Source of the DNA: Alphaproteobacteria bacterium
GTDB taxonomy: Bacteria > Pseudomonadota > Alphaproteobacteria > Sphingomonadales > Emcibacteraceae
Direction: 5' to 3'
Assembly (NCBI GenBank): GCA_020446675.1
Contig: JAGREE010000013.1
Coordinates: 1 to 47,250, forward strand
Length of the DNA: 47,250 nucleotides
The position numbers and the translations under genes are program-made. The notes beneath the pieces were generated by a model that was given only the letters and a program-made list of their open reading frames with translations, ran no database searches and was not told the DNA's origin. Below, piece by piece: positions 16,503 to 25,221 of this stretch (its first letter is position 1; every line of letters starts with the position of its first letter).

Positions 16503-17882
16503 ATGTCAGAGAATACCTCAGTGAATGAACACTGGTCTTCACAATTTGCCTTTATACTGGCGGCTCTTGGCAGTGCAATCGGACTTGGAAACCTTTGGCG
16601 ATTTCCGTATCTGGTCGGTGAAAATGGGGGTGGCGCATTCATTATTATTTATCTGGCTTTCATTTTGCTCATTTCCATTCCGGCCCTTATCGCCACAATT
16701 ATGGTTGGCCGCCGGGGGCAATGCAATCCCATTCTGTGTCTTGAAAAAGTGTCCAGACAGGAAGGTTTAAGCCCGAAATGGGGGGCACTTGGCTGGCTTC
16801 TGGTTTTAAGTGCCTATTTTTTGCTGACGGTTTTCAGTGTTGTTGCCAGTTGGATTCTTGATTTTCTATCCTTTGCCATTACAGACGGATTTGATGGTAT
16901 TAATGCCTCAAATGCCGGAATGCTTTATGACAATATTAAAGCAAACCCGGTTCGTATGTCGATGTGGCATGGTGTCTTTATGGGACTGATCATGTTTATC
17001 GTCGGCAAAGGTATTCGTAAGGGCATAGAAAAAGCGGTCAAGATGATCATGCCCGCGTTATTTATCATTCAGTTTTGTCTGGTTATTTATTCGCTTATTA
17101 ATGGTAATGCAGCCGCAGCATTTGATTTTCTGTTTACCCCGGATTTCAGCAAAATTAACATGTCGGTGATCCTGCTTGCTGTCGGGCAGGCGCTTCTGAC
17201 ACTAAGCGTTGGCGGGGCAGGGATGCTGGTTTATGGCGCCTATATCGGTGACAATGTTTCGATCCCCAGATCCAGTCTTGTGATTGCCGGGATGGATACT
17301 GTTGTTGCCCTGCTGGCGGGATTGATGATTTTTCCTATTGTCTTCCAATATGGTCTTGTGCCGGATCAGGGACCCGGCCTTATGTTTGTGACCCTTCCCG
17401 TTGCATTCGGACAAATGCCGGGCGGTGATTTTTTTGCCATTCTGTTTTTTACCCTTCTGTTGCTGGCGGCTCTTAGTACCGGTCTTTCCATGTTTGAACC
17501 TGTGGTGGCCTGGTTTAAGGATCAGCGTGGCGTAAGCCGGGTTGCCGGTGCGCTGATCGTTGGCATAGCGACATGGCTGGTCGGGCTTTTTAATGTTTTT
17601 TCCTTTAACATCTGGTCGGAAATCAGACCATTGTCATTCATCAGTTCATTGAAGGATCTGAGTATTTTTGGGTCTGTCGAATATCTGACGGCTAATCTTG
17701 CAATGCCTATGGGGTCAATTTTAATATCCATTTTTGTCGGCTGGATGATTACGGAAAAAATGCGGGCTGAGGAATTCACCAACAACACCAACCCAAAATA
17801 TTACAAATACTGGCATTTTATCGTGCGCTATCTTGTGCCAAGTGCTATTGCAATTGTATTTATAGCCAGTTTCTATAATTAA
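16503..17882 (+). CDS. Neurotransmitter:sodium symporter family transporter
   Basis: The protein has 459 residues and about 11-12 transmembrane helices. Helix 1 carries the NSS hallmark GSAIGLGNLWRFPYL, which includes the unwound sodium and substrate site, and ENGGGAF follows. Bacterial NSS proteins (LeuT, TnaT) import hydrophobic or aromatic amino acids and related amines with sodium. A GGGGA sits 6 nt before the ATG, and the gene starts 11 nt after amidohydrolase 1. The second amidohydrolase follows after 36 nt. It probably imports the substrate handled by the two amidohydrolases. The APC permease of the other arm may serve a second compound. Confidence 0.9.
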   Translation: MSENTSVNEHWSSQFAFILAALGSAIGLGNLWRFPYLVGENGGGAFIIIYLAFILLISIPALIATIMVGRRGQCNPILCLEKVSRQEGLSPKWGALGWLLVLSAYFLLTVFSVVASWILDFLSFAITDGFDGINASNAGMLYDNIKANPVRMSMWHGVFMGLIMFIVGKGIRKGIEKAVKMIMPALFIIQFCLVIYSLINGNAAAAFDFLFTPDFSKINMSVILLAVGQALLTLSVGGAGMLVYGAYIGDNVSIPRSSLVIAGMDTVVALLAGLMIFPIVFQYGLVPDQGPGLMFVTLPVAFGQMPGGDFFAILFFTLLLLAALSTGLSMFEPVVAWFKDQRGVSRVAGALIVGIATWLVGLFNVFSFNIWSEIRPLSFISSLKDLSIFGSVEYLTANLAMPMGSILISIFVGWMITEKMRAEEFTNNTNPKYYKYWHFIVRYLVPSAIAIVFIASFYN

Positions 17883-17918
17883 TGGATTAAGCCAAGTTTT
17901 TTTGAAGGAGTAGCAATA

Positions 17919-18899
17919 ATGACGGTCATTGACGTCCACACACATGCCTATACAAGGGAATGGTACGAAATTCTGCGCAAGTTCGGCGGTGAATATAATA
18001 TTCAGATTCGCCCTGACGGTAAGGAGGAGATTTTTAAGGAAAATACTCCTGTTGCCTTCCCGCAGCCCGGTCATTTTGATTATGATCTGCGTATTAAACA
18101 GATGGATGCAACCGGCATTGATATTTCCATTGTTTCACTAACCTGCCCTAATGTTTATTGGGGTGGGGAAGAAATAAGTTGCAAGGCGGCCGTTGCTTCA
18201 AATGACAGCATGGTTGAAGCACAGAACAAATATCCGGACCGCATTCGTTGGTATACGTCATTACCGTGGGAATATCCTGAGCGTGCGGTTAAGGAACTTG
18301 AGCGCAGTTGTGCCCTTGGTGCCAGTGGCGTTATGGTGCTGGCCAATATTGCCGGACGCAGCCTGACCGATCCGATATTTGCGCCGATCTGGACCGAAAT
18401 TGATCGACGCGGGCTTCCTGTATTACTGCATCCGACAGATCCGCCCGGCGCACTTTCCATGGATATGGGGCTTTATGATTTAAGCTGGTCTGTTGGGTTT
18501 ATGTTTGATACCACGCTGGCGGTCACCCGGATGATCTTTGACGGGTTCTTTGATAAATATCCGAACCTTAAACTCATTGCCTCCCACGGGGGTGGTGCGC
18601 TTCCTTATCTGGTTGGACGTTTTGAAAAAGGGGACGAAGTGGAGCTTGCCGAGCGTCGCAAGATGAAAAGAAAGCCGACTGATTACCTTCGTCATATTTA
18701 TTATGACTGCATCAATTATGATGCACGGGCCATGCAGTATCTGATTTCTATTGTTGGCCATGAGCATGTCATGTTCGGAACTGACTGGCCGCATCAGGTG
18801 TTTGATACCAAAGGGGCTTTTGCCAATACCGCGCTGCTCCCGGATGATCAGTGTAAAGCTATCCGTTCTGGCAATGCCCTGAAAGTTTTTAATATTTAA
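17919..18899 (+). CDS. ACMSD-type amidohydrolase/decarboxylase 2
   Basis: The 326-residue paralogue of the protein at 15505 has the same ligand set: H7-x-H9 (DVHTH), a His in VLLHPTDPPG, a His in LIASHGGG and an Asp in FGTDWPH. The two copies differ in the region after strand 1 and around the substrate loop (TFPIGTE against TDPPGAL), so they may act on different intermediates or form a hetero-oligomer. An AAGGAG ribosome site precedes the ATG. It ends the plus-strand arm of the MocR island. The reaction, decarboxylation or hydrolysis, is not determined. Confidence 0.88.
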   Translation: MTVIDVHTHAYTREWYEILRKFGGEYNIQIRPDGKEEIFKENTPVAFPQPGHFDYDLRIKQMDATGIDISIVSLTCPNVYWGGEEISCKAAVASNDSMVEAQNKYPDRIRWYTSLPWEYPERAVKELERSCALGASGVMVLANIAGRSLTDPIFAPIWTEIDRRGLPVLLHPTDPPGALSMDMGLYDLSWSVGFMFDTTLAVTRMIFDGFFDKYPNLKLIASHGGGALPYLVGRFEKGDEVELAERRKMKRKPTDYLRHIYYDCINYDARAMQYLISIVGHEHVMFGTDWPHQVFDTKGAFANTALLPDDQCKAIRSGNALKVFNI

Positions 18900-18968
18900 C
18901 CTTGTGCCGAATTTAAAATTTCTGGTAGGGTTGCGGCTGGTTTAAGTGGTCTTTTGGGGGATACTCAT

Positions 18969-20480
18969 ATGGTTGCACATATCGGAACGGTTGCCTTTCT
19001 GGGAATTGAGGCAAGGCTGGTTGATGTTCAGGTTCATGTTGCCTCCGGCCTGCCTTCCTTTACCATTGTCGGGCTTCCTGATAAGGCGGTGGCGGAAAGC
19101 CGGGAAAGGGTGCGCTCAGCCCTTAGTGCTATCGGGCTGGCCCTGCCGCCAAAGCGGATAACCGTCAATCTTGCCCCTGCCGATCTGCCGAAGGAAGGAA
19201 GTCATTTTGATCTTCCCATTGCGCTGGGTATTCTGGTGGCGATGGAAGCACTGCCCAGTGATACATTGGAAGGATACCTGGTGCTGGGCGAACTTGGCCT
19301 TGACGGGCGAATTCAGGCGGTGCCCGGTGTGCTTCCGGCGGCCCTTACGGCGAGTGGTGAGGATCTGGGCCTAATATGCCCGGCTGAAAACGGCGGTGAA
19401 GCCGCATGGGCGCAGAATATTGATATTATTGCGCCGGAAAATTTACTGGCCCTGATCAATCATTTAAAAGGACAACAGCAACTCACCCCGCCAGAGGCAG
19501 TGATTGATGATACGCCGGCATTTCATCTTGATTTGAAGGATATCAAAGGTCAGGAAAGCGCGAAACGCGCATTGGAGGTTGCGGCAGCAGGCGGGCATAA
19601 TATCTGCATGACCGGTCCGCCGGGATCAGGTAAATCGATGCTGGCGGCGCGGCTTCCGGGTATATTACCGCCAATGAGCGCGGCGGAAGTGCTGGAAAGC
19701 AGCATGATAGACAGTATTGCCGGTAACCTGACTGACCATAATATTTCTAGAAAACGGCCATTCCGAAACCCCCATCATTCGGCGTCAATGGCGGCCCTGA
19801 CCGGTGGCGGTTTGAAGGCACGGCCCGGTGAGGTGTCCCTGGCGCATCATGGGGTATTGTTTCTTGATGAATTGCCGGAATTCCAGCGTGTGGCGCTTGA
19901 TAGTCTTCGTCAACCGCTTGAAACCGGTGAAGTTGTGGTGGCGCGCGCCAATAAACATGTGACCTATCCGGCAAGATTTCAGCTTGTTGCCGCCATGAAC
20001 CCATGCCGCTGTGGCCATCTTGATGATCCAGCCCTTGCCTGCAGTCGCGTGCCCAAATGCGCTATTGATTATCAGTCAAAAGTATCAGGCCCGCTGATGG
20101 ACCGTATTGATATTCATATTGAGGTGCCGGCAGTCAGTGCCAATGATCTGGCGTTGCCCTGCGCGAGCGAGGGCAGCGAAGAGGTTGCCAGGCGTGTGGC
20201 AAAAGCACGTAAAATTCAGCAACAGCGATATGCGCATCTGGAGGGTGTTTCCTCAAATGCGGAGGTGGACGGCGAAGCGCTTGAAGCGGTTTGTGCGCTT
20301 GATGATGAATGTCGTGAAATACTGATGCGGGCGGTGGAAATGATGAAACTGACTGCGCGTGGGTATCATCGGGTCTTAAGGGTTGCGCGCACCATTGCCG
20401 ATCTGGACGGGGCGGAAAATATCAATAAAATTCATCTTTCCGAAGCGATCAGCTTTCGCCAGAAAAGGCAGATGCGCTAA
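18969..20480 (+). CDS. yifB: YifB/ComM family AAA+ magnesium chelatase-like helicase
   Basis: The protein has an N-terminal Lon-protease-like domain (GLPSFTIVGLPDKAVAESRERVRSA, NLAPADLPKEG), then an AAA+ Mg-chelatase-like ATPase. Walker A is GPPGSGKSMLAARLPG (about residue 215), Walker B is GVLFLDELPEF, and a C-terminal extension follows. ComM is a hexameric helicase that aids branch migration during natural transformation, and YifB homologues are widespread. The frame opens at TTG 18954, but ATG at 18969 is preceded by GGGGG at a good distance and matches the family N-terminus, so I use it. It begins 69 nt after the amidohydrolase operon and seems to be independently placed. Confidence 0.93.
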   Translation: MVAHIGTVAFLGIEARLVDVQVHVASGLPSFTIVGLPDKAVAESRERVRSALSAIGLALPPKRITVNLAPADLPKEGSHFDLPIALGILVAMEALPSDTLEGYLVLGELGLDGRIQAVPGVLPAALTASGEDLGLICPAENGGEAAWAQNIDIIAPENLLALINHLKGQQQLTPPEAVIDDTPAFHLDLKDIKGQESAKRALEVAAAGGHNICMTGPPGSGKSMLAARLPGILPPMSAAEVLESSMIDSIAGNLTDHNISRKRPFRNPHHSASMAALTGGGLKARPGEVSLAHHGVLFLDELPEFQRVALDSLRQPLETGEVVVARANKHVTYPARFQLVAAMNPCRCGHLDDPALACSRVPKCAIDYQSKVSGPLMDRIDIHIEVPAVSANDLALPCASEGSEEVARRVAKARKIQQQRYAHLEGVSSNAEVDGEALEAVCALDDECREILMRAVEMMKLTARGYHRVLRVARTIADLDGAENINKIHLSEAISFRQKRQMR

Positions 20481-20487
20481 CATATAA

Positions 20488-20510
20488 ATTGATGACGGCT
20501 TTTCATCAAT
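20488..20510 (+). other. Intergenic hairpin after yifB
   Basis: ATTGATGA and TCATCAAT form a perfect 8-bp stem with a 7-base loop, 8 nt after the yifB stop. No T-run follows, so a classical terminator is not supported. Confidence 0.35.
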
Positions 20511-20549
20511 CTGCTAATGATAAAGACATAAGCAAAGAGGGGTTGGCAC

Positions 20550-20864
20550 ATGAAAAATATTTACCTTATTTTGGCGATAGTCGGCGGCATCATTCCCTTT
20601 ATATTTTTGGGTCAGTTTTTTGAGCAGGAAGGTTTTAAAATTCCAAATTTTATCAGGGCTCTTTTTTCAAACGGTGCTTCTGCCGGCTTTACCACTGACC
20701 TTGTTATCTCTTCTCTTGTTTTCTGGATTTATATTTTTCAGGCGCGGCAGAAATCGGATGGACCCAGTCCTTATTTATTTATAGTTTTAAATCTGACGGT
20801 GGGGTTAAGCTGTGCGCTTCCAGCCTATCTTTATGCCCGTGAAAAAGCAGGAGATAACAGATGA
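20550..20864 (+). CDS. DUF2834 membrane protein
   Basis: A small 104-residue protein with three predicted membrane helices. It matches the DUF2834 pattern from memory: an N-terminal helix, a mid segment SAGFTTDLVISSLVFWIYIF and a C-terminal helix ending in LPAYLYAREK. The function is unknown. GAGGGG lies upstream of the ATG. Its stop overlaps the ppk2 start (ATGA, 20861-20864), so the two are made together, which hints at a link to polyphosphate or nucleotide energy metabolism at the membrane. Confidence 0.75.
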   Translation: MKNIYLILAIVGGIIPFIFLGQFFEQEGFKIPNFIRALFSNGASAGFTTDLVISSLVFWIYIFQARQKSDGPSPYLFIVLNLTVGLSCALPAYLYAREKAGDNR

Positions 20865-21607
20865 GTATCAATCAGGAAGACTATAAATCGGAATTACGTG
20901 AGCTACAGATCGAACTGGTCAAACTGCAACGGGATATCATCAGCTATGACCGCAAAATTCTGATTATTTTTGAAGGACGGGATGCCGCAGGAAAAGATGG
21001 TACCATCAAGCGCATCATTCAGCATTTAAGCCCGCGGGAAACCCGGGTTGTGGCCCTTGGTAAACCATCGGATAAAGACCGCAGTTCATGGTATTTTCAG
21101 CGTTATGTCGCTCATCTTCCGTCGGCACAGGAAATGGTGCTGATGAACCGGAGCTGGTATAACCGCGCCGGGGTGGAGCGGGTTATGGGCTTTTGCAGTC
21201 ACAGTGAATATGAGGATTTTATCAATACGGTCATCACATTTGAACAGATGCTGGTTAAATCGGGCGTTCAGATATTGAAATATTATCTCGATATTTCAAA
21301 AGAGGAACAGGCTAAAAGATTAGAAGAACGCCGCCATGACCCCCTAAAGCAATGGAAAATAAGCCCGATTGATGAGGTGGCCATAGACCATTGGGACGAT
21401 TATACCGCAGCGAAGAATGAAATGTTCAAGCGGACCGACAATCCGGTCACCCCATGGTATATTGTGCGAACCGACAGTAAGAAAATCGCCAGACTTAATG
21501 TCATCAGACATATTATGGCCAATGTAGACTATCCGGACGGGGAAAAGAGAATAAAAGCACCGGATGAAAATGTTATTTTTTCCTATGGCAGATTGGGAGG
21601 CAGATAG
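20861..21607 (+). CDS. ppk2: Polyphosphate kinase 2 (class I)
   Basis: The 248-residue P-loop kinase has Walker A at FEGRDAAGKDGTIKRI (near residue 40), the lid motif MNRSWYNRAGVERVMGF, and the downstream RLEERRHDPLKQWKISPID typical of PPK2. A single PPK2 domain of this length fits class I, which uses polyphosphate to phosphorylate nucleoside diphosphates (GDP or ADP), or the reverse. It overlaps the DUF2834 gene by 4 nt. An SDF-family symporter follows 24 nt later on the same strand. It is cytoplasmic and supports nucleotide recharging under stress. Confidence 0.93.
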   Translation: MSINQEDYKSELRELQIELVKLQRDIISYDRKILIIFEGRDAAGKDGTIKRIIQHLSPRETRVVALGKPSDKDRSSWYFQRYVAHLPSAQEMVLMNRSWYNRAGVERVMGFCSHSEYEDFINTVITFEQMLVKSGVQILKYYLDISKEEQAKRLEERRHDPLKQWKISPIDEVAIDHWDDYTAAKNEMFKRTDNPVTPWYIVRTDSKKIARLNVIRHIMANVDYPDGEKRIKAPDENVIFSYGRLGGR

Positions 21608-21631
21608 GGAAGCAGAAAGGGAAAAGGGAAA

Positions 21632-22834
21632 ATGGCAAAAGATCATTCTGTAAAATTGCTTTACGTCATAATATTTGCTGTCATTCTCGGGGTCATTGCA
21701 GGCTGGACGATGGGCAAAGATGCGCTGATGTATTCATGGATGGGGACATTATTTCTTAATGCCCTAAAAATGATCCTGGTGCCGCTAATCGTTGCGGCAA
21801 TCATTACCGGCATTTCTTCGCTCGGGGATATTCGTCATATGGGGCGCTCGGGCGCCATTACACTTGGTTTCTTTGTTGTGATGATGGTTATCGCATCCGT
21901 TTTAAGTATTACTGTTGCTGAAATAATTGATCCGGGGGCAAATTTTCAGCTTAGTACTATTCCTGACGCGGATATTACCCAATCACGGGCAAGCGTCGGG
22001 GACGTGCTTCTGGGCATGATATCTCCCAATATTGTTGCTTCAGCCGCAAATATGGAGCTTCTGCAACTTGTTGTATTTTCAGTTATTTTCGGCTCGGCCC
22101 TGACAGTGATCGGTGAAAAGGGAAAAGTCATTGTAAATTTTTTTGAAGCGATAAATAGCGTCATGATGGTGATTGTCGGATGGATCATGTATCTGTCTCC
22201 TTTCGGTATTTTTGCCCTTGTCGCCCTGCCGATTGCCCAGGCCGGGGGCGGAGCCGCGGTGATTTCCGGCTTTAGTGCCGTGGGGGCCTATGTATTGACC
22301 GTGGTAAGCGGGCTTATTCTTCAGGGTATTTTGCTCTTTTTTGTCATGAAGCTCTTAACGGGAAAGGGACTTGGTTATATCCGTGATGTTATGCCGGCGG
22401 TCATTACGGCTTTCAGTACATCCAGTTCATCGGCAACAATGCCAACCTGTATTGAATATACTGAAGGACACGGTTTGAAGAAAAGCGCAATCCGCTTTGT
22501 TATTCCGCTTGGCTCTACAATTCATATGAATGGCTCCGCCGTTTATCAGGCCGCTGCAGCAATATTTTTATCCCAGGTATACGGTATTTCTCTCGGCTTC
22601 GATGATTATCTGACCATTATCCTGCTTAGTGTATTGGCCGCTTTTGGCTCGGCCGGGATACCGCAGGGCGGCTATCTGATGACACTTATGATTATGTCCG
22701 TGATCGGTATTCCGGTCGAAGGGTTTGGCCTTATCCTGTCCGTGGACTGGTTTCTTGACCGGGCTCACACGACACTCAATGTCTGGGGTGATCTGATTGC
22801 TGCGGCTGTTCTGGACCGCTATATCGAAGACTGA
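21632..22834 (+). CDS. Dicarboxylate/amino acid:cation symporter (SDF/DAACS) with altered site residues
   Basis: The 400-residue glutamate-transporter-fold protein has about eight helices, a hairpin-1 serine motif (STSSSSATMP), a helix-7 motif and hairpin 2 (SAGIPQGGY). The usual helix-7 NMDGT reads HMNGS. The helix-8 pattern D-x3-D-x2-R-T-x2-N-x3-D reads DWFLDRAHTTLNVWGD, so the residue equivalent to GltPh Arg397 is His. In GltPh, Arg397 binds the side-chain carboxylate, and Asn310/Asp312 of NMDGT bind sodium. Glutamate, aspartate or C4-dicarboxylate transport is therefore less likely, and a neutral or different substrate is inferred. It may be cotranscribed with ppk2. Confidence 0.88.
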   Translation: MAKDHSVKLLYVIIFAVILGVIAGWTMGKDALMYSWMGTLFLNALKMILVPLIVAAIITGISSLGDIRHMGRSGAITLGFFVVMMVIASVLSITVAEIIDPGANFQLSTIPDADITQSRASVGDVLLGMISPNIVASAANMELLQLVVFSVIFGSALTVIGEKGKVIVNFFEAINSVMMVIVGWIMYLSPFGIFALVALPIAQAGGGAAVISGFSAVGAYVLTVVSGLILQGILLFFVMKLLTGKGLGYIRDVMPAVITAFSTSSSSATMPTCIEYTEGHGLKKSAIRFVIPLGSTIHMNGSAVYQAAAAIFLSQVYGISLGFDDYLTIILLSVLAAFGSAGIPQGGYLMTLMIMSVIGIPVEGFGLILSVDWFLDRAHTTLNVWGDLIAAAVLDRYIED

Positions 22835-22838
22835 ATGT

Positions 22839-22856
22839 CAGGGCAGTTTTTCCCTG
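22839..22856 (+). terminator. Weak hairpin terminator candidate after the symporter
   Basis: CAGGG and CCCTG form a 5-bp stem with an 8-base loop, followed by TTATTTTC. It lies directly after the symporter stop. Stem and U-tract are both short. Confidence 0.3.
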
Positions 22857-22914
22857 TTATTTTCGATTGATGACGAAAGATGAAATTTTTGGTCCCATAA
22901 TGCAAGGAACTTAC

Positions 22915-22931
22915 CTGATTTTTAAAATCAG
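22915..22931. terminator. Palindrome near the end of the FMN oxidase gene
   Basis: CTGATTTT-T-AAAATCAG is a perfect 8-bp inverted repeat, 4 nt beyond the stop of the minus-strand gene. The A/T-rich arms could act as a weak bidirectional terminator between convergent genes. Confidence 0.3.
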
Positions 22932-22934
22932 ATG

Positions 22935-24077
22935 TTATTTCAATCTGACAAATGATTTATCAATGGCACTGACTGATTGTGTTCCAAGCAAAATCATATC
23001 ACGGATCAGAGCGTCTCTGATCAGCTCGACAGCGCGGATGGCCCCGGCTTCGCCACCGGCAGCCAGACCATAAAGATAAGGTCGGGCAAAGCTGACCGCA
23101 TTGGCGCCAAGGGCCAGCGCTTTTAAAATATCGGTACCGCGGCGGATACCACCGTCAACAATCAGCTCGGTTTTATCGGATACCGCGTCCCGGATCGGTT
23201 CAATCCTTGAAATCGGTGCGGGGGAGGTATCAAGCTGGCGTCCACCGTGATTTGAAATGGATATTGCATTAAAGCCTGTCTTTTCGGCCACTTTCGCATC
23301 ATCGGTTCTGACCACGCCTTTAAGGACGGATGGACCGTTCCATTCCCCGAGCAGCCATTCGGCATCCTGCCAGTTAAAGCTTGCATCCATCTGGTTTTGG
23401 ATAAAATTATTAAGGGTTACCGCCGATGTGGTGCTGGAAAGATTGGCATAAGTGATTTTAGGCTTAACCAGATAATCAAGTGACCACATTGGGGATTTGA
23501 GCGCCTGCCAAATCTGCTTTGGGCCAATTTTTGGCGGAATGGTAAACCCATTTCTGGGGTCACGTTCACGGTTGCCGGCAATCGGAAGATCAACGGTTAG
23601 GATCATCGCTGAAAAACCGGCTGCCTTAGCCCGGTCCAGCATTTCCTTAACCAGTCCCCGATCCTTCCAGACATAAAGCTGAAACCATTTCGGACCACTG
23701 GTCAGGGCGCCGATTTCTTCGATACTGATCGATGAAAGGGTGGCAAGCGAATAAATGGTGCCGACTTTCTGAGCGGCCAGTGCCGGGCCGCGTTCACCAT
23801 GATCATGGAATAATCTGTTTCCGGCAGAGGGGGAAAGAATAAACGGGACATCAATTTTCTGACCCAGCAGTGTGATTGATGTGTCCGGTCTATCAACACC
23901 GGAGAGGACCTTGTATAAAAGTTCATAATCATCATAGGCATCAATGTTACGGGCAAGGGTTTTTTCGTCGTCCGCGCCCCCGTCAATATAGTCAAAGACC
24001 ATTTTATGGGCGCGGCGGCGGGCGGCGTCACGAAAGTCGCTACAATTAAGACATTTATTAATATTTGGTCCAAACAT
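22935..24077 (-). CDS. FMN-dependent alpha-hydroxy acid dehydrogenase/oxidase (LldD-like)
   Basis: The 380-residue TIM-barrel flavoprotein begins NCSDFRDAARRRAHKMVFDYIDGGADDEKTL. It contains the active-site motif SNHGGRQLD (catalytic His and substrate Arg) and the phosphate-binding VDGGIRRGTDILKALALGA. The family oxidises L-2-hydroxy acids such as L-lactate, glycolate or mandelate to 2-oxo acids. The length and N-terminal wording are closest to membrane-associated L-lactate dehydrogenase LldD. An AAGG lies 7 nt upstream of the ATG. It is 73 nt downstream of the exported FAH-fold gene on the same strand. No lactate permease is adjacent, so L-lactate as substrate is only likely. Confidence 0.87.
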   Translation of the reverse strand: MFGPNINKCLNCSDFRDAARRRAHKMVFDYIDGGADDEKTLARNIDAYDDYELLYKVLSGVDRPDTSITLLGQKIDVPFILSPSAGNRLFHDHGERGPALAAQKVGTIYSLATLSSISIEEIGALTSGPKWFQLYVWKDRGLVKEMLDRAKAAGFSAMILTVDLPIAGNRERDPRNGFTIPPKIGPKQIWQALKSPMWSLDYLVKPKITYANLSSTTSAVTLNNFIQNQMDASFNWQDAEWLLGEWNGPSVLKGVVRTDDAKVAEKTGFNAISISNHGGRQLDTSPAPISRIEPIRDAVSDKTELIVDGGIRRGTDILKALALGANAVSFARPYLYGLAAGGEAGAIRAVELIRDALIRDMILLGTQSVSAIDKSFVRLK

Positions 24078-24150
24078 TGAAGTACCTTAACGACATGCGC
24101 CGATGCCGACAAGAGACAGAATGAATTATCCTCCTAAAAAATAATATATT

Positions 24151-25221
24151 TTATTTTTCCTCTGTAATTTTTGTCACCAGTGTTCCTATATTTTCAATGG
24201 TCATCTCCACTCGGTCACCAGGATGGAGAAATTCCGGCGGGTTCCGCGCGGCCCCAACCCCTGACGGTGTTCCGGTCATGATCACATCCCCCGGGTAAAG
24301 GGTAAGGATTGATGTCGCATGCCTGATCAGTCTTGGTTCATCATGAATCATATCCTTGGTATTGCCGTTTTGTTTTTCAACACCGTTGATCAGGGTTCTG
24401 ATCTTTAAATTTGCGCTGTCCCCGATAAATTCCTTTGGTGTGATAAAAGGGCCGAATGGGGCAGCGTTATCCCGGCTTTTCCCTTCGAACCAGTTGGTAC
24501 CAAAATTAAACCCGCCATGTTCCTGACGCGGGAAATTGGGATCGGCCCGAGCACTGACATCAAAAATAATGCTGTAGCCAAAGACATAATCCTTAGCATC
24601 TTCAAGGCTGACACTGTCCGCTTTTTTGCCGATAATAACGGCAAGCTCATTTTCAAAATCCCAGGCGCGACCAAGCGGTGGTCCTTTTGGAATGGGGAAT
24701 TCCGAATTGGGGTCCAAAATGGTCGAACGGGGTGATTTGGCAAAAAAGACCGGCGGGTCGACATCCGGATTTACCGGTTTCAAGGCCGGGCGGTCAGCGG
24801 TGGACATTTCACGTGTATGATCCTGATAATTTGCGGCTGCTGCAACAATATTATAGGGCCATTTGATAGGCGCCTGCAATGTCACGTTGCTAAGCTTGAA
24901 CGCAAATGACCGTCCATCAGCTTTACCGTTATAATAATTGGCAATCTGATAGAGACGTGATTTTACATGGTCATAATTTTCAATCAGGGACAGCATATTG
25001 CGCGGCATTCGAACAAAGTTCATATCTTCATCAGCGCTGAGTGCAGCATTTGCCCCGCGAATATCAAGAACGGTATCATTTCCCAGAACAAGGCCGAGCC
25101 GGGTCATGCCATCCGCATCAAATGTTGCAAGTTTAAAGGGTGTGTCCGGAGCGCTGCTGGGCGCGGCGGCATAAGTCACACTGCTTAAGAAACTAATTAA
25201 TAGGACGAGAAAATGCTTCAT
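24151..25221 (-). CDS. Exported fumarylacetoacetate hydrolase-family protein
   Basis: The FAH-fold domain (about residues 110-355) carries FENELAVIIGK, with two Glu ligands, IIFDVSARAD with the Asp ligand, and the terminal GDVIMTGTPSGVG. Family members are hydrolases, decarboxylases or isomerases of 2-oxo or acylpyruvate compounds that bind Mg or Ca, and are usually cytoplasmic. Here the first residues, MKHFLVLLISFLSSVTYAAA, form a clear signal peptide. The frame extends upstream to 25266, but AGGAG sits 7 nt before the ATG at 25221 and the signal peptide starts there, so I use it. A periplasmic FAH protein is uncommon, and its substrate is unknown. Confidence 0.87.
   Translation of the reverse strand: MKHFLVLLISFLSSVTYAAAPSSAPDTPFKLATFDADGMTRLGLVLGNDTVLDIRGANAALSADEDMNFVRMPRNMLSLIENYDHVKSRLYQIANYYNGKADGRSFAFKLSNVTLQAPIKWPYNIVAAAANYQDHTREMSTADRPALKPVNPDVDPPVFFAKSPRSTILDPNSEFPIPKGPPLGRAWDFENELAVIIGKKADSVSLEDAKDYVFGYSIIFDVSARADPNFPRQEHGGFNFGTNWFEGKSRDNAAPFGPFITPKEFIGDSANLKIRTLINGVEKQNGNTKDMIHDEPRLIRHATSILTLYPGDVIMTGTPSGVGAARNPPEFLHPGDRVEMTIENIGTLVTKITEEK

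Noticed and set aside
15505..18899. Kynurenine pathway ACMSD
   Set aside because: No other genes of tryptophan breakdown lie nearby, and the family covers many decarboxylases, so a precise assignment is not supported.
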